From positions 1 through 64,000 of the forward strand of contig CAJXSR010000015.1 in assembly GCA_913061275.1 (NCBI GenBank): a stretch of 64,000 nucleotides of DNA, in the 5' to 3' direction. Source of the DNA: an uncultured Paracoccaceae bacterium. Lineage in GTDB: Bacteria; Pseudomonadota; Alphaproteobacteria; Rhodobacterales; Rhodobacteraceae. Every line of letters begins with the position of its first letter. The stretch's first letter is position 1. A program made the position numbers and the translations under genes. This document shows, piece after piece, positions 47,676-56,923 of the stretch. The notes beneath the pieces were generated by a model. The model was given only the letters and a program-made list of their open reading frames with translations, searched no databases and was not told the DNA's origin.

Positions 47676-49495
47676 TATGTTTCCGTCTCACCCTTTTTGA
47701 AGCGCTTAAGAATGTTACCTAAAACGTCGGGTTTTACACCTTGTTGTGTCATGATTACGTATTGCTGGATAAATGTGATGGTGTTGTTTGCAACCCAGTA
47801 GACCACCAGCCCGCTGGCAAAACCACCAAGCATGAACATAAACACCCACGGCATCCAAGCAAAAATTTGCGCTTGGGTTTTGTCGGTTGGTGCAGGGTTA
47901 AGTTTTTGCTGCATCCACATTGTGATACCCATTAGAACTGGGAATACACCGATAGAGATTATTGCCAAGAAGGATGTTGGATCTGGCGTGTCCCACGGCA
48001 ACAGGCCAAACAGATTTAGCAGCGATGTGGGGTCAGGTGCGGACAGATCCTGAATCCAGCCAAAAAACGGCGCGTGGTACATTTCAATGGTTACAAATAT
48101 AACTTTGTAAAGTGAGAAAAAGATCGGAATTTGCAGCAGAATTGGTAAGCAACCAGAGACCGGACTAACCTTATTATCACGGTAGAGCTTCATAATTTCG
48201 GTTTGAACTTTTTGTTTGTCGTCGCCTGCCTTTTCCTTGATGGCCTCCATTTGTGGTTGAAGTGCTTTCATTTTAGCCATTGAGACAAAGGATTTATAGG
48301 CAAGTGGAAACAAAATTGCCTTAATTAGCAATGTTAAGCCGATAATTGCATAGCCCATGTTGCCAATTAGGTTGTTCAAAAAATGCAGAACTTGGAAAAT
48401 TGGTTTGGTCAGGAAAAAGAACACACCCCAATCAATAGAGTCGATATACTGATTAAAACCATAACCCTTTTCATACCCTTTGATGGTCTCGTATTCTTTA
48501 GCACCGGCAAACAGTGAGGTTGTGATGTCGTATTCACCACTGGGTGCTATTGTTATTGCAGGCAGGCGCACGTCTGCCTGATAACGATTGATCCGTGGAT
48601 TGTATTCAATAACGGAAGTGAAAGGTTGATCTGGGCGTGGCAACAGGTTTGTCATCCAGTAGTGGTCGGTAAAGCCAGTCCAGCCGCCTTCTTTAATAGC
48701 GTAGGATTTGAAGCTTACCCCATTACTGTTTTCATCAAACTTGCGCACATCTTTGTAGCTTTCTTCCACTAATTCGCCATCAATGGATGCAATCACGCCT
48801 TCGTGCAGAATGTAAAACCCGCGAATGTCTGGATCACCCTTGCGTGTTAGCGCGCTATAGGGGGCCAGTTGAATAATTTTATCGGTGTTGTTCTTAACGG
48901 TTTGAGTGATGTTAATCAGGTAGTTTTCGTCGATTGATACGACACGGTTGAAGATCAATCCGTTACCGTTATCCCATTCCAATGTAATCGGTGATGTTTC
49001 AGATAATGTTGTGCCTGATTTTAGCTGCCATAATGTTTTGGAAGAAGGGATATCTTCTGCGATGACTGACTTGTCAGGTGACCACCATGCGTGAAATGCC
49101 CAATAGCCAATGCTTTCTTGAATAGGTGAGAAAATTACAATTTTCTCACTTTCATCATTTAGACGCACATTATAATTTTTTAATGACAGATCGTCGATCA
49201 ATGCGCCTCGTAACGAGATTGATCCTGATACGCGTTTTGAATCAATACTAACGCGTGGTGATACACTTAAAGCATGTTCGCGGCTTTGCGAATTATCTGC
49301 GGCAGAAGGTACTGATGCATCGCTTGCGCTTGTTGGTACTGCGTTAGGTTCGTCTGACGTTGCAATAGCTTGTGCCGTTTCTGTAGTCAGAGGGGGTGCT
49401 GGTTGTTCAGGCGGAAAAACAAGAAACCAGACCAGAATAACAAGAAAGCTAAGTGCGGTCGCTAGGATCAAATTTTTATTGTTATCATCTTGCAT
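47675..49495 (-). CDS. yidC: membrane protein insertase YidC
   Basis: Inserts inner-membrane proteins alone or with SecYEG. 606 residues: N-terminal anchor LILATALSFLVILVWFLVF, large periplasmic beta domain (about 60-350), then the five-helix core with GCLPILLQIPIFFSLYKVI and a basic tail. Length and layout are typical of proteobacterial YidC. Confidence 0.97.
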   Translation of the reverse strand: MQDDNNKNLILATALSFLVILVWFLVFPPEQPAPPLTTETAQAIATSDEPNAVPTSASDASVPSAADNSQSREHALSVSPRVSIDSKRVSGSISLRGALIDDLSLKNYNVRLNDESEKIVIFSPIQESIGYWAFHAWWSPDKSVIAEDIPSSKTLWQLKSGTTLSETSPITLEWDNGNGLIFNRVVSIDENYLINITQTVKNNTDKIIQLAPYSALTRKGDPDIRGFYILHEGVIASIDGELVEESYKDVRKFDENSNGVSFKSYAIKEGGWTGFTDHYWMTNLLPRPDQPFTSVIEYNPRINRYQADVRLPAITIAPSGEYDITTSLFAGAKEYETIKGYEKGYGFNQYIDSIDWGVFFFLTKPIFQVLHFLNNLIGNMGYAIIGLTLLIKAILFPLAYKSFVSMAKMKALQPQMEAIKEKAGDDKQKVQTEIMKLYRDNKVSPVSGCLPILLQIPIFFSLYKVIFVTIEMYHAPFFGWIQDLSAPDPTSLLNLFGLLPWDTPDPTSFLAIISIGVFPVLMGITMWMQQKLNPAPTDKTQAQIFAWMPWVFMFMLGGFASGLVVYWVANNTITFIQQYVIMTQQGVKPDVLGNILKRFKKGETET

Positions 49496-49557
49496 CGGTG
49501 GGTCCTAAAGCGGGTAAGAAACTGTTTGGTAGGTTCAATAGAAAACCAGCCAAAAGG

Positions 49558-50415
49558 TCAAGGTTTTAAACGGTCTTTTGTTGGTAGTGGGTTCGGGCGC
49601 ACAAGGCCTGCAAAATCAAACAAACCCTGATCTAATAAATGGCTTGGGCGTGCATTCATTAAGCTGCGAAACATAACCTGTCGCCGTCCAGGGCTGTTGG
49701 CTTCCCAACCATTCAAAATCGCTTTGACCTGTTGGCGTTGCAACCCGTCTTGTGAGCCACAAAGGTCACATGGAATAATAGGGTAATTCATCGCATTTGA
49801 GAACTTTTCACAATCTTTCTCAGCGACAAAGGCAAGTGGGCGATAAACCAATAAATCACCTTCGTCATTCACCAGTTTTGGCGGCATGGTGGCAAGCCGC
49901 CCGCCATGAAATAGGTTCATAAAAAAGGTTTCAAGTATATCGTCGCGGTGATGCCCTAATACGACTGCCGAGCAGCCTTCCTCTCGGGCAATACGGTACA
50001 AATTACCACGACGCAGGCGAGAGCACATTGCACAGTAAGTGCGCCCTGCGGGTACTTTTTCTTTGACGATAGAATAGGTGTCTTCAAATTCAATGCGGTG
50101 GTCTACACCCATCTTTTTCAAGAACTCTGGTAGGACAGTTGCCGGGAAATTCGGTTGGCCTTGATCTAAATTGCAGGCTAATAGTTCGACAGGTAAAAGG
50201 CCGCGCCATTTTAATTCGTGCAATACTGCCAAAAGCGTGTAGCTATCTTTACCACCTGACAAACATACCAACCACTTGGCACCACGTTCGATCATGCCAT
50301 ATTCTTCGATGGCTTCACGGGCTTGGCGAACAATGCGTTTGCGAAGTTTTTTGAACTCTGTTGTTGAAGGCGCACCTTCAAATAAAGCGTGTATATCGGT
50401 TAATTCGCTTAACAT
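49558..50415 (-). CDS. ttcA: tRNA 2-thiocytidine biosynthesis protein TtcA
   Basis: Thiolates C32 of certain tRNAs. PP-loop [13 protein letters not shown] near residues 53-65 and the two CxxC motifs [12 protein letters not shown] and [13 protein letters not shown], which bind a 4Fe-4S cluster. Length 285. It lies 62 bases upstream of yidC on the same strand. Confidence 0.95.
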   Translation of the reverse strand: MLSELTDIHALFEGAPSTTEFKKLRKRIVRQAREAIEEYGMIERGAKWLVCLSGGKDSYTLLAVLHELKWRGLLPVELLACNLDQGQPNFPATVLPEFLKKMGVDHRIEFEDTYSIVKEKVPAGRTYCAMCSRLRRGNLYRIAREEGCSAVVLGHHRDDILETFFMNLFHGGRLATMPPKLVNDEGDLLVYRPLAFVAEKDCEKFSNAMNYPIIPCDLCGSQDGLQRQQVKAILNGWEANSPGRRQVMFRSLMNARPSHLLDQGLFDFAGLVRPNPLPTKDRLKP

Positions 50416-50530
50416 TGGCGTGATCCCACAAGTGGTTGTCAGATTGATGTTAGCGGAATGAACCTTAAATCATGAATGTGCAATATGGCATGCGTAATAA
50501 AACACGATATGTTGCAATCAATAATTGGCT

Positions 50531-51403
50531 TTAGGTGAATTTTCGAAACAAGCGTGTCGTGTCGAATAAAGCGTCAAGGCGTTCAAAACGGGTTTGCGCA
50601 TCGGGCCAGTTTTCTTCTTGTGTGGCCGCAACTAAGGCTTCCAGCAACATTAACGTGGCGACATTCGAATCCCATGCTGATGGTATTTCGCTCCAGCAAT
50701 TAAACGTATGTGTGGCAACTTTGGCGACGGGTGATACCCATTGATCTGTCATCAGAATGATAATCACACCACGTGATGCGGCCAGTTCTGCCAAACGTAA
50801 AAGGTTGGTTTCATACCTGCGAACATCAAATATGACCAACACATCATTCTTTTCCATATCCAACACGTAATGAGGCCATGTGGCAGATGAAGATGTCATA
50901 TGCGTCATGCGGGGCCGGATCGCTTGCAGATGTGTGAAAGCGTATTCAGCTAAAGATCGGGTGATTCGGCCACCAACGATGTATAATTGTTGTTCCGAGC
51001 TTGACATTTGCTTTGCCGCTAGGTTGAAACTTTCTGCATCCACATGCGCAAAGGTCTGACGTAAATTGTGCATTACCGCATCGGCCAAGCGGTTTAGTAT
51101 GTGCGACGCAGGGGCTTCAGCTGCCCAATTTTCACGCCTTTGTGTGGGGCCAGAAATTATCGCCTCTAGTTCATTTCGCAAAGCTTGGTGGAATTGTGGA
51201 AAGCCTTTAAATCCAAGCTTTTGAACCATACGTGCAACGGTAGGCGTTGAAACATCAGCCGTTGCTGCGACAATGGTAATAGATGCCAGACCCGCTGCTG
51301 GGTAATTCTCTAGAAGAGAGTTCGCAAGTTTGCGCTCGGATTGTGTTAATGTTTCGTAGCGATCACGGATTAATTCGCGGACCACAGGGGTTGATTTAGG
51401 CAA
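50531..51403 (-). CDS. MurR/RpiR family transcriptional regulator
   Basis: A 290-residue regulator: N-terminal HTH (SITIVAATADVSTPTVARMVQKLGFKGFPQF, read in part), then a SIS domain (LYIVGGRITRSLAEYAF, VLVIFDVRRYETNLLRLAELAASRG), which usually binds a phosphosugar but in many relatives senses other ligands. Divergent from the glutamine-synthetase-like gene, so it likely controls that cluster. Confidence 0.92.
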   Translation of the reverse strand: MPKSTPVVRELIRDRYETLTQSERKLANSLLENYPAAGLASITIVAATADVSTPTVARMVQKLGFKGFPQFHQALRNELEAIISGPTQRRENWAAEAPASHILNRLADAVMHNLRQTFAHVDAESFNLAAKQMSSSEQQLYIVGGRITRSLAEYAFTHLQAIRPRMTHMTSSSATWPHYVLDMEKNDVLVIFDVRRYETNLLRLAELAASRGVIIILMTDQWVSPVAKVATHTFNCWSEIPSAWDSNVATLMLLEALVAATQEENWPDAQTRFERLDALFDTTRLFRKFT

Positions 51404-51486
51404 AAGCTTATCCTGTTGTGGTTTTAGTTAATACTATGCGTTGAAGGTTATTTATACCAGCATACAATGTTTTATCATATATGTGT

Positions 51487-51524
51487 GAAAATATATTGAC
51501 AGCGTTGCAAATAGAGGAAAATAT
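51487..51524. promoter_or_regulatory. paired GAAAATAT boxes, possible RpiR operator
   Basis: GAAAATAT occurs at 51487-51494 and 51517-51524, 30 bases (three turns) apart, in the 203-base gap between the divergent RpiR and ligase genes. A TTGACA at 51496-51501 overlaps the gap, but the spacing to a -10 is poor. The gap is AT-rich, so chance is possible. Confidence 0.35.
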
Positions 51525-51606
51525 TTATACAATTCGGATGTGGATGTAGCGGGCAGTGCAACTGTCAACATAAAGACCACTTCTCAGCTAGAATAGGAAC
51601 TTTGAC

Positions 51607-52968
51607 ATGCCAAACCAGATGACTTTTGATGAATTAAAAAACCAAGTTACCAGTGGTAGTATAGATACCGTTTTGGTCTGTATTATTGACATGCAAGGTC
51701 GCCTGATGGGGAAACGCTTTGTTGCCCAGCATTTTGTAGACGGCGGTTGGGAAGAGACGCATTGCTGTAATTATCTGCTGGCTACTGATTTAGAGATGGC
51801 CACACCTGACGGATATGCTTCTACAAGTTGGGAAAGCGGTTATGGTGATTATGTGATGAAGCCTGACATGGATACATTGCGCCCCGTGCCTTGGCTGGAA
51901 GGTACTGTGATGATCTTGTGTGACGTGTTGGATCATAACACTCACAAACCGGTGCCACATTCGCCCCGTGCTGTGTTGAAAAAGCAAATAGCACGTCTTG
52001 CCGATATGGGGTTCGACCCGATGATGGCAACCGAACTAGAGTTTTTCTTATTTGAGAAAAGCTTTGACGATATTCGTAAATCGGGCTTCCGCGACCTTGA
52101 GCCAATTAGCGGATACAATGAAGATTACCACATCTTCCAGACCACTAAAGAAGAGCATGTGATGCGCCCAATCCGCAACTATCTATATGCTGCTGGCCTG
52201 CCGATTGAAGGCACCAAAGGTGAGGCTGAAGCAGGTCAAGAAGAGCTGAATATCAAATACGGTACTGCCATGGATACGGCAGATCACCATACGATCGCCA
52301 AACATGCGATCAAAGAAATCGCGTGGCAACAGGGCCATGCGGTAACGTTCCTGCCGAAATGGGATCATAATCGTGTTGGGTCTTCCTCACATGTGCATCA
52401 ATCTTTATGGAAAGGCGGCAATCCTGCTTTTTATGATAAAGACGCCGAACTTGGTATGTCTGATCTGATGCGAACATATATGGGTGGTTTGCTGAAATAT
52501 GCGCCTGACTACATGTATTTCTTAGCCCCTTACATCAACAGCTATAAACGGTTTTCCAAAGGCTCATTTGCCCCCACACGCACCATCTGGTCAGTAGATA
52601 ACCGTACCGCAGGTTTCCGCCTGTGTGCGGCTGGTAGCAAAGCAGTACGGGTGGAATGCCGCATTCCAGGGTCAGACATGAACCCATACCTTGCAATGGC
52701 TGTGCAACTGGCAGCAGGCATCAAGGGTATTGAAGATCAAGAAAAGCTGGATCCGCCATCAGAGGGGGATGCTTATGCAGGTACAGGCGGCTTTATCCCG
52801 CAAAACCTGCGTGATGCCAAAGATGCCCTGAAAGGATCGACAATGTTACGCGAAGCTTTGGGTGATGATGTGGTTGACCACTACACCCGTGCAGCAGAAT
52901 GGGAGCTGGAAGAATTTGAAAAAGTCGTGACCGATTATGAAATTGCACGTGGATTTGAACGAGTTTAG
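51607..52968 (+). CDS. glutamine synthetase family protein, likely gamma-glutamyl-amine ligase
   Basis: A 453-residue type I glutamine-synthetase fold. The beta-grasp start FDELKNQVTSGSIDTVLVCIIDMQGRLMGKR (read in part), ATELEFFLFE (metal Glu), GEAEAGQEELNIKYG, GSSSHVHQSLW (metal His) and RIPGSDMNPYLAMA are present. The VxDMQGRLMGKR start and divergence from canonical GlnA suggest a PuuA/GlnA4-like enzyme joining glutamate to an amine. The neighbouring alcohol and aldehyde dehydrogenases point to an amino alcohol as substrate; this is inference. Confidence 0.85.
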   Translation: MPNQMTFDELKNQVTSGSIDTVLVCIIDMQGRLMGKRFVAQHFVDGGWEETHCCNYLLATDLEMATPDGYASTSWESGYGDYVMKPDMDTLRPVPWLEGTVMILCDVLDHNTHKPVPHSPRAVLKKQIARLADMGFDPMMATELEFFLFEKSFDDIRKSGFRDLEPISGYNEDYHIFQTTKEEHVMRPIRNYLYAAGLPIEGTKGEAEAGQEELNIKYGTAMDTADHHTIAKHAIKEIAWQQGHAVTFLPKWDHNRVGSSSHVHQSLWKGGNPAFYDKDAELGMSDLMRTYMGGLLKYAPDYMYFLAPYINSYKRFSKGSFAPTRTIWSVDNRTAGFRLCAAGSKAVRVECRIPGSDMNPYLAMAVQLAAGIKGIEDQEKLDPPSEGDAYAGTGGFIPQNLRDAKDALKGSTMLREALGDDVVDHYTRAAEWELEEFEKVVTDYEIARGFERV

Positions 52969-53050
52969 ATAACAAAACAGTAGTCGCACTGGTTTAGTGT
53001 CAGTGCTTTTTGCCTTTGAATGGCATATTTTTGGTTGACGCGAGGTTCTT

Positions 53051-54433
53051 ATGACCAAGATTTTGAAATGTATATCACCGATTGATGGTTCGGTTTACGC
53101 TGAACGGCCATGCCTTAGCATGCAAGAAGCGACAGATGCAGTCGCGCGGGCAAAAACCGCACAAAAAGAATGGGCGGCACGCCCTTTGAAACAGCGTATT
53201 GAATTGGTTATGGCAGGTGTTGCCCGTGTCGGTGAGATGGGGGATGAGGTTGTAACTGAGCTTGCCCATATGATGGGTCGCCCAACACGTTATGGCGGCG
53301 AGTTTGGCGGCTTTAATGAGCGCGCGTCACATATGGCAAAAATCGCTGAAGATACTTTGGAACCTATCTTGGTTGAAGAAAGTGATACTTTCAAACGGGT
53401 TATTAAACGTGAGCCGCATGGTGTTGTGCTGGTCGTTGCCCCTTGGAACTACCCATATATGACGGCGATCAACACAGTTGCGCCTGCTCTGATTGCAGGG
53501 AATGCTGTTGTTTTAAAACATGCAACGCAAACCTTGCTGGTTGGCGAGCGTATGGCGCAAGCATTTCATGAAGTGGGTATACCTGCGGATGTGTTTCAAA
53601 ACGCATTTCTGGATCACGGAACTACATCCGATCTGATTGCAGCAAATTTGTTTGGCTTTGTGAATTTCACGGGGTCTGTTGGTGGTGGTAAAGCAATGGA
53701 AATTGCAGCAGCTGGTACGTTTACAGGTGTTGGTACTGAACTGGGTGGCAAAGACCCAGGCTATGTGATGGAAGATGCTGATCTGGATGCCGCTGTTGAT
53801 ACGCTTATTGATGGTGCGATGTTTAATGCAGGCCAATGCTGTTGTGGCATTGAACGCATTTACGTTCATGAAAGCCTGTACGATCAGTTTGTCGCCAAGG
53901 CGGTTGATATTGTGAATGGATATAAACTGGGTAACCCATTGGATGCTGAAACTACTATGGGTCCAATGGCCAATGTGCGGTTTGCTTCCGAGGTTCGCGC
54001 CCAAATCGATGAAGCTTTGGCCGCAGGTGCTGTCGCACATATTGAAACAGCTGCCGAAGACGATGGCGGAGCCTATCTGACGCCGCAAATTCTTACAAAC
54101 GTTACCCATGATATGCGTGTGATGCGCGACGAAAGCTTTGGCCCTGTTGTTGGCATAATGAAAGTATCTTCAGATCAAGAGGCCGTTGCGTTGATGAATG
54201 ACAGCGAGTTTGGTCTGACCGCATCCCTTTGGACACAAAACGTGGAACGTGCCGAAGCTTTGGGTGCGCAAATTGAAACTGGCACTGTGTTTATGAACCG
54301 TGCTGATTATCTTGACCCTGGTCTATGCTGGACTGGCTGTAAAAATACAGGTCGTGGCGGCGCATTATCTGTTATCGGCTATCATAATTTAACCCATCCT
54401 AAATCGTATCATTTGAAAAAGGTGACATCATGA
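53051..54433 (+). CDS. NAD(P)-dependent aldehyde dehydrogenase
   Basis: A 460-residue aldehyde dehydrogenase. VAPWNYPYMTAINTVAPALIAGNAVVLKHA (read in part), the active-site Glu in GTELGGKDPGYV and the catalytic Cys in FNAGQCCCGIERIYV are intact. Eighty-two bases behind the ligase gene and overlapping the alcohol dehydrogenase by four bases. Expected to oxidise the aldehyde made by its neighbour. Confidence 0.94.
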   Translation: MTKILKCISPIDGSVYAERPCLSMQEATDAVARAKTAQKEWAARPLKQRIELVMAGVARVGEMGDEVVTELAHMMGRPTRYGGEFGGFNERASHMAKIAEDTLEPILVEESDTFKRVIKREPHGVVLVVAPWNYPYMTAINTVAPALIAGNAVVLKHATQTLLVGERMAQAFHEVGIPADVFQNAFLDHGTTSDLIAANLFGFVNFTGSVGGGKAMEIAAAGTFTGVGTELGGKDPGYVMEDADLDAAVDTLIDGAMFNAGQCCCGIERIYVHESLYDQFVAKAVDIVNGYKLGNPLDAETTMGPMANVRFASEVRAQIDEALAAGAVAHIETAAEDDGGAYLTPQILTNVTHDMRVMRDESFGPVVGIMKVSSDQEAVALMNDSEFGLTASLWTQNVERAEALGAQIETGTVFMNRADYLDPGLCWTGCKNTGRGGALSVIGYHNLTHPKSYHLKKVTS

Positions 54434-55575
54434 CCCTTGTAGGAAACTGGTCTTATCCGACCACTATAAAATTCGGCAATGGCCGTATTAAAGAATTGCC
54501 AGAGGCCTGCGCCGCTTCTGGAATGAAAAATCCCTTGTTGGTTACTGACAAAGGGCTGGCCAGTTTACCGATTACTTCGGAAGCATTAGATATTCTAGAT
54601 GCCGCTGGTTTGGGTCGTGGTCTGTTTTCTGAAGTTGACCCGAACCCGAATGAGCTAAACCTTGAAGCAGGTGTTGCCGCCTATAAGGCTGGTGGCCATG
54701 ACGGGGTTATTGCATTTGGCGGTGGCTCTGGCTTGGATTTGGGTAAAATGGTTGCCTTTATGGCCAATCAAACCCGACCGATTTGGGATTACGAAGATGT
54801 GGGTGATTGGTGGACACGTGCAGATGCAGATGCGATTGCGCCGATTATTGCGATACCAACCACGGCTGGAACAGGCTCAGAAGTGGGGCGAGCTAGCGTT
54901 ATCACCAACTCTGTCACCCATGTGAAAAAAATCATCTTTCACCCCAAAGTGTTGCCCGCTGTGGTGATTTGTGACCCTGAACTGACTGTTGGAATGCCAA
55001 AATTCATCACAGCTGGTACAGGTCTTGATGCTTTTGCCCATTGTGTCGAAGCATTCAGCAGCCCACATTATCACCCGATGTCACAAGGTATGGCACTGGA
55101 AGGCATGCGGTTGGTTAAGGATAATCTGCCACGCGCATATGCAGACGGCACTGACCTAGAAGCACGGGCCCATATGATGTCGGCAGCGGCAATGGGTGCG
55201 ACTGCATTTCAAAAGGGTTTGGGGGCAATTCACGCACTTAGCCATCCAATCGGGGCGGTATACAATACGCATCATGGTACCACCAATGCGGTTTGTATGC
55301 CTGCGGTTCTGGCGTTTAACGCACCTGCCATCGAAGAGCGGTTCGATATGGTTTCTGCCTACTTGGGTATCTCTGGCGGCTTCAAGGGGTTTTGTGATTT
55401 CGTTCAAACATTTAATGACGACATGGGCATTCCACGCACATTATCCGATCTTGGGGTTGGAACCGATAAGATAGATGAGCTGACAAAAATGGCGTTGAAT
55501 GACCCAAGTTGCGGCGGCAATCCGATTGAATTAACCGCTGAAAATACGAAACAGTTGTTTATAGATTGTATCTAA
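54430..55575 (+). CDS. iron-containing alcohol dehydrogenase
   Basis: A 381-residue group III dehydrogenase. FGGGSGLDLGKMVAF is the NAD-binding turn; PTTAGTGSEVGRASVI, GLDAFAHCVEAFSS and HALSHPIGAVYNTHHG hold the iron-binding Asp and His. Start ATG 54430 overlaps the aldehyde dehydrogenase stop, so the two steps are coupled: alcohol to aldehyde to acid. Confidence 0.94.
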   Translation: MTLVGNWSYPTTIKFGNGRIKELPEACAASGMKNPLLVTDKGLASLPITSEALDILDAAGLGRGLFSEVDPNPNELNLEAGVAAYKAGGHDGVIAFGGGSGLDLGKMVAFMANQTRPIWDYEDVGDWWTRADADAIAPIIAIPTTAGTGSEVGRASVITNSVTHVKKIIFHPKVLPAVVICDPELTVGMPKFITAGTGLDAFAHCVEAFSSPHYHPMSQGMALEGMRLVKDNLPRAYADGTDLEARAHMMSAAAMGATAFQKGLGAIHALSHPIGAVYNTHHGTTNAVCMPAVLAFNAPAIEERFDMVSAYLGISGGFKGFCDFVQTFNDDMGIPRTLSDLGVGTDKIDELTKMALNDPSCGGNPIELTAENTKQLFIDCI

Positions 55576-55582
55576 CCGAATA

Positions 55583-55605
55583 TAGGGCACCCATTGGGTG
55601 CCCTA
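55583..55605. terminator. convergent palindrome between ADH and hydrolase genes
   Basis: A perfect inverted repeat TAGGGCACCCA, T, TGGGTGCCCTA; its right edge is the hydrolase stop codon. Placed where a bidirectional terminator is expected, though the T-tracts are weak on both sides. Confidence 0.6.
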
Positions 55606-56394
55606 ATCTAACAGGGTAGCCACCATAGCAGAATTTGGGTTTTTTAGCCCGTCGATTACATCAAAATGATGTTTTTTATCCTCTATAATCAAAGCGGTAC
55701 CATCCCATACTTGCGGCATTATTTTGCTTTGATTAATGAACTCTGGCCGTTCATCCCCCCCAACCCAACATGTTACTCTGGCTGAATTGATCGGTGTACT
55801 TAAGTACGGGCTTTCACTGATTGCCTCATCTTCAGATAAACGTAGGGTTTCGTTCATCTTGGTTTTCAGCAAATTGCGTAGATCATGAACACCGCTAATA
55901 GATACTGTGTTTTCAATTCGGTTTTGAATAGTAGCAGGTAAGGGGCTGTTTTTACAAAGCATCCTTGTTGCCAAATGCCCGCCTGCAGAGTGACCAATAA
56001 TACGGATGGGGCCGTCAAACTTGTGGGCAACATATTTGATGGCTTCAGAAATTTGATTTGTTATTTCACTGATACGTGCGCTTGGGGCAAGGGTGTAAGA
56101 AGGAATTGCAACAGCCCAATTATGTGCAAGCGGCCCATGTGCAAGATCAGAAAAATACGACCGATCCAGTCGCATCCAATACCCGCCATGAATGAAGATA
56201 ACCACGCCTTTAGGGGGCGTATCAGGCCAAAATACATCTAGGCATTCGCGTGGTGAAGGGCCATATGGCAAATCTAGATCATGCACCACACCACTATTTT
56301 GATATGCGCGTGCGCGTGCGGCCCAAGTATCAAAATATGCCAGCGCGTTCTTGACGTGGCCTACATTATCAAAAGCGTCATCCCAGTCAGTCAT
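55603..56394 (-). CDS. alpha/beta hydrolase (esterase/kynurenine formamidase-like)
   Basis: A 263-residue alpha/beta hydrolase. FIHGGYWMRLDRSYFSDL holds the oxyanion motif HGGYW, GHSAGGHLATRML the nucleophile Ser, and HFDVIDGL near the end the catalytic His. The HGGYW form resembles kynurenine formamidase and related esterases/amidases. Convergent with the alcohol dehydrogenase. Amide hydrolysis could in principle close the gamma-glutamyl pathway, but nothing here shows that. Confidence 0.85.
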   Translation of the reverse strand: MTDWDDAFDNVGHVKNALAYFDTWAARARAYQNSGVVHDLDLPYGPSPRECLDVFWPDTPPKGVVIFIHGGYWMRLDRSYFSDLAHGPLAHNWAVAIPSYTLAPSARISEITNQISEAIKYVAHKFDGPIRIIGHSAGGHLATRMLCKNSPLPATIQNRIENTVSISGVHDLRNLLKTKMNETLRLSEDEAISESPYLSTPINSARVTCWVGGDERPEFINQSKIMPQVWDGTALIIEDKKHHFDVIDGLKNPNSAMVATLLD

Positions 56395-56569
56395 TTCTTT
56401 GGTTTACCCTTCAGTGTAGATTTAGAATGGCTGATCTTTTGACTAATTTCAAATAATCATATGGTATCTATTATGTGATATATGGATAGTGTTGAAAACA
56501 TAGGTTGCGCCGAACTGCTTAGGCTTTAGGCTGACTAATAATTGACCATGAGAGTTACAGGAGAATGTC

Positions 56570-56806
56570 ATGAACGTTATATTTGTACAGTTAAGGTGCA
56601 AACCGGGAAGTGCATACAAAGTTGCTGACGCACTTTATGAGCTTGAGATCGTTTCACAACTATTTTCCACAAGTGGCGATTGGGATTTGTTGGCGCAGAT
56701 TTATCCGCCAAAGGATGTGGATGTTGGCAAATGGGTTAATGATAATGTTCTAACGATCGACGGGATAGAGCGATCACTTACAACCCTGACTTTCAAAGCA
56801 TTCTAG
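56570..56806 (+). CDS. stand-alone Lrp/AsnC ligand-binding domain protein
   Basis: A 78-residue protein equal to the RAM (Lrp/AsnC effector) domain without a DNA-binding part: VIFVQLRCKPGSAYKVADALYELEIV, STSGDWDLLAQIYP. Such proteins bind small ligands, often amino acids, as oligomers. AGGAG precedes the ATG by about 8 bases. Sits between the hydrolase and tctC; target unknown. Confidence 0.85.
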   Translation: MNVIFVQLRCKPGSAYKVADALYELEIVSQLFSTSGDWDLLAQIYPPKDVDVGKWVNDNVLTIDGIERSLTTLTFKAF

Positions 56807-56923
56807 GGTCTGTCGTCTCTAAGGCAAAGACACTTACTCAGATCAGTATTGCAATTTAACGAAAGTTAAGCGTTACTTGTCGTTTATGCTGGGTATTTCC
56901 TGCATATAACTTGGGAGAAAGAA

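Noticed and set aside
53513-54109. 198-residue open frame antisense to the aldehyde dehydrogenase
   Set aside because: Complementary shadow of a well-conserved gene; no recognisable family, no start signal.
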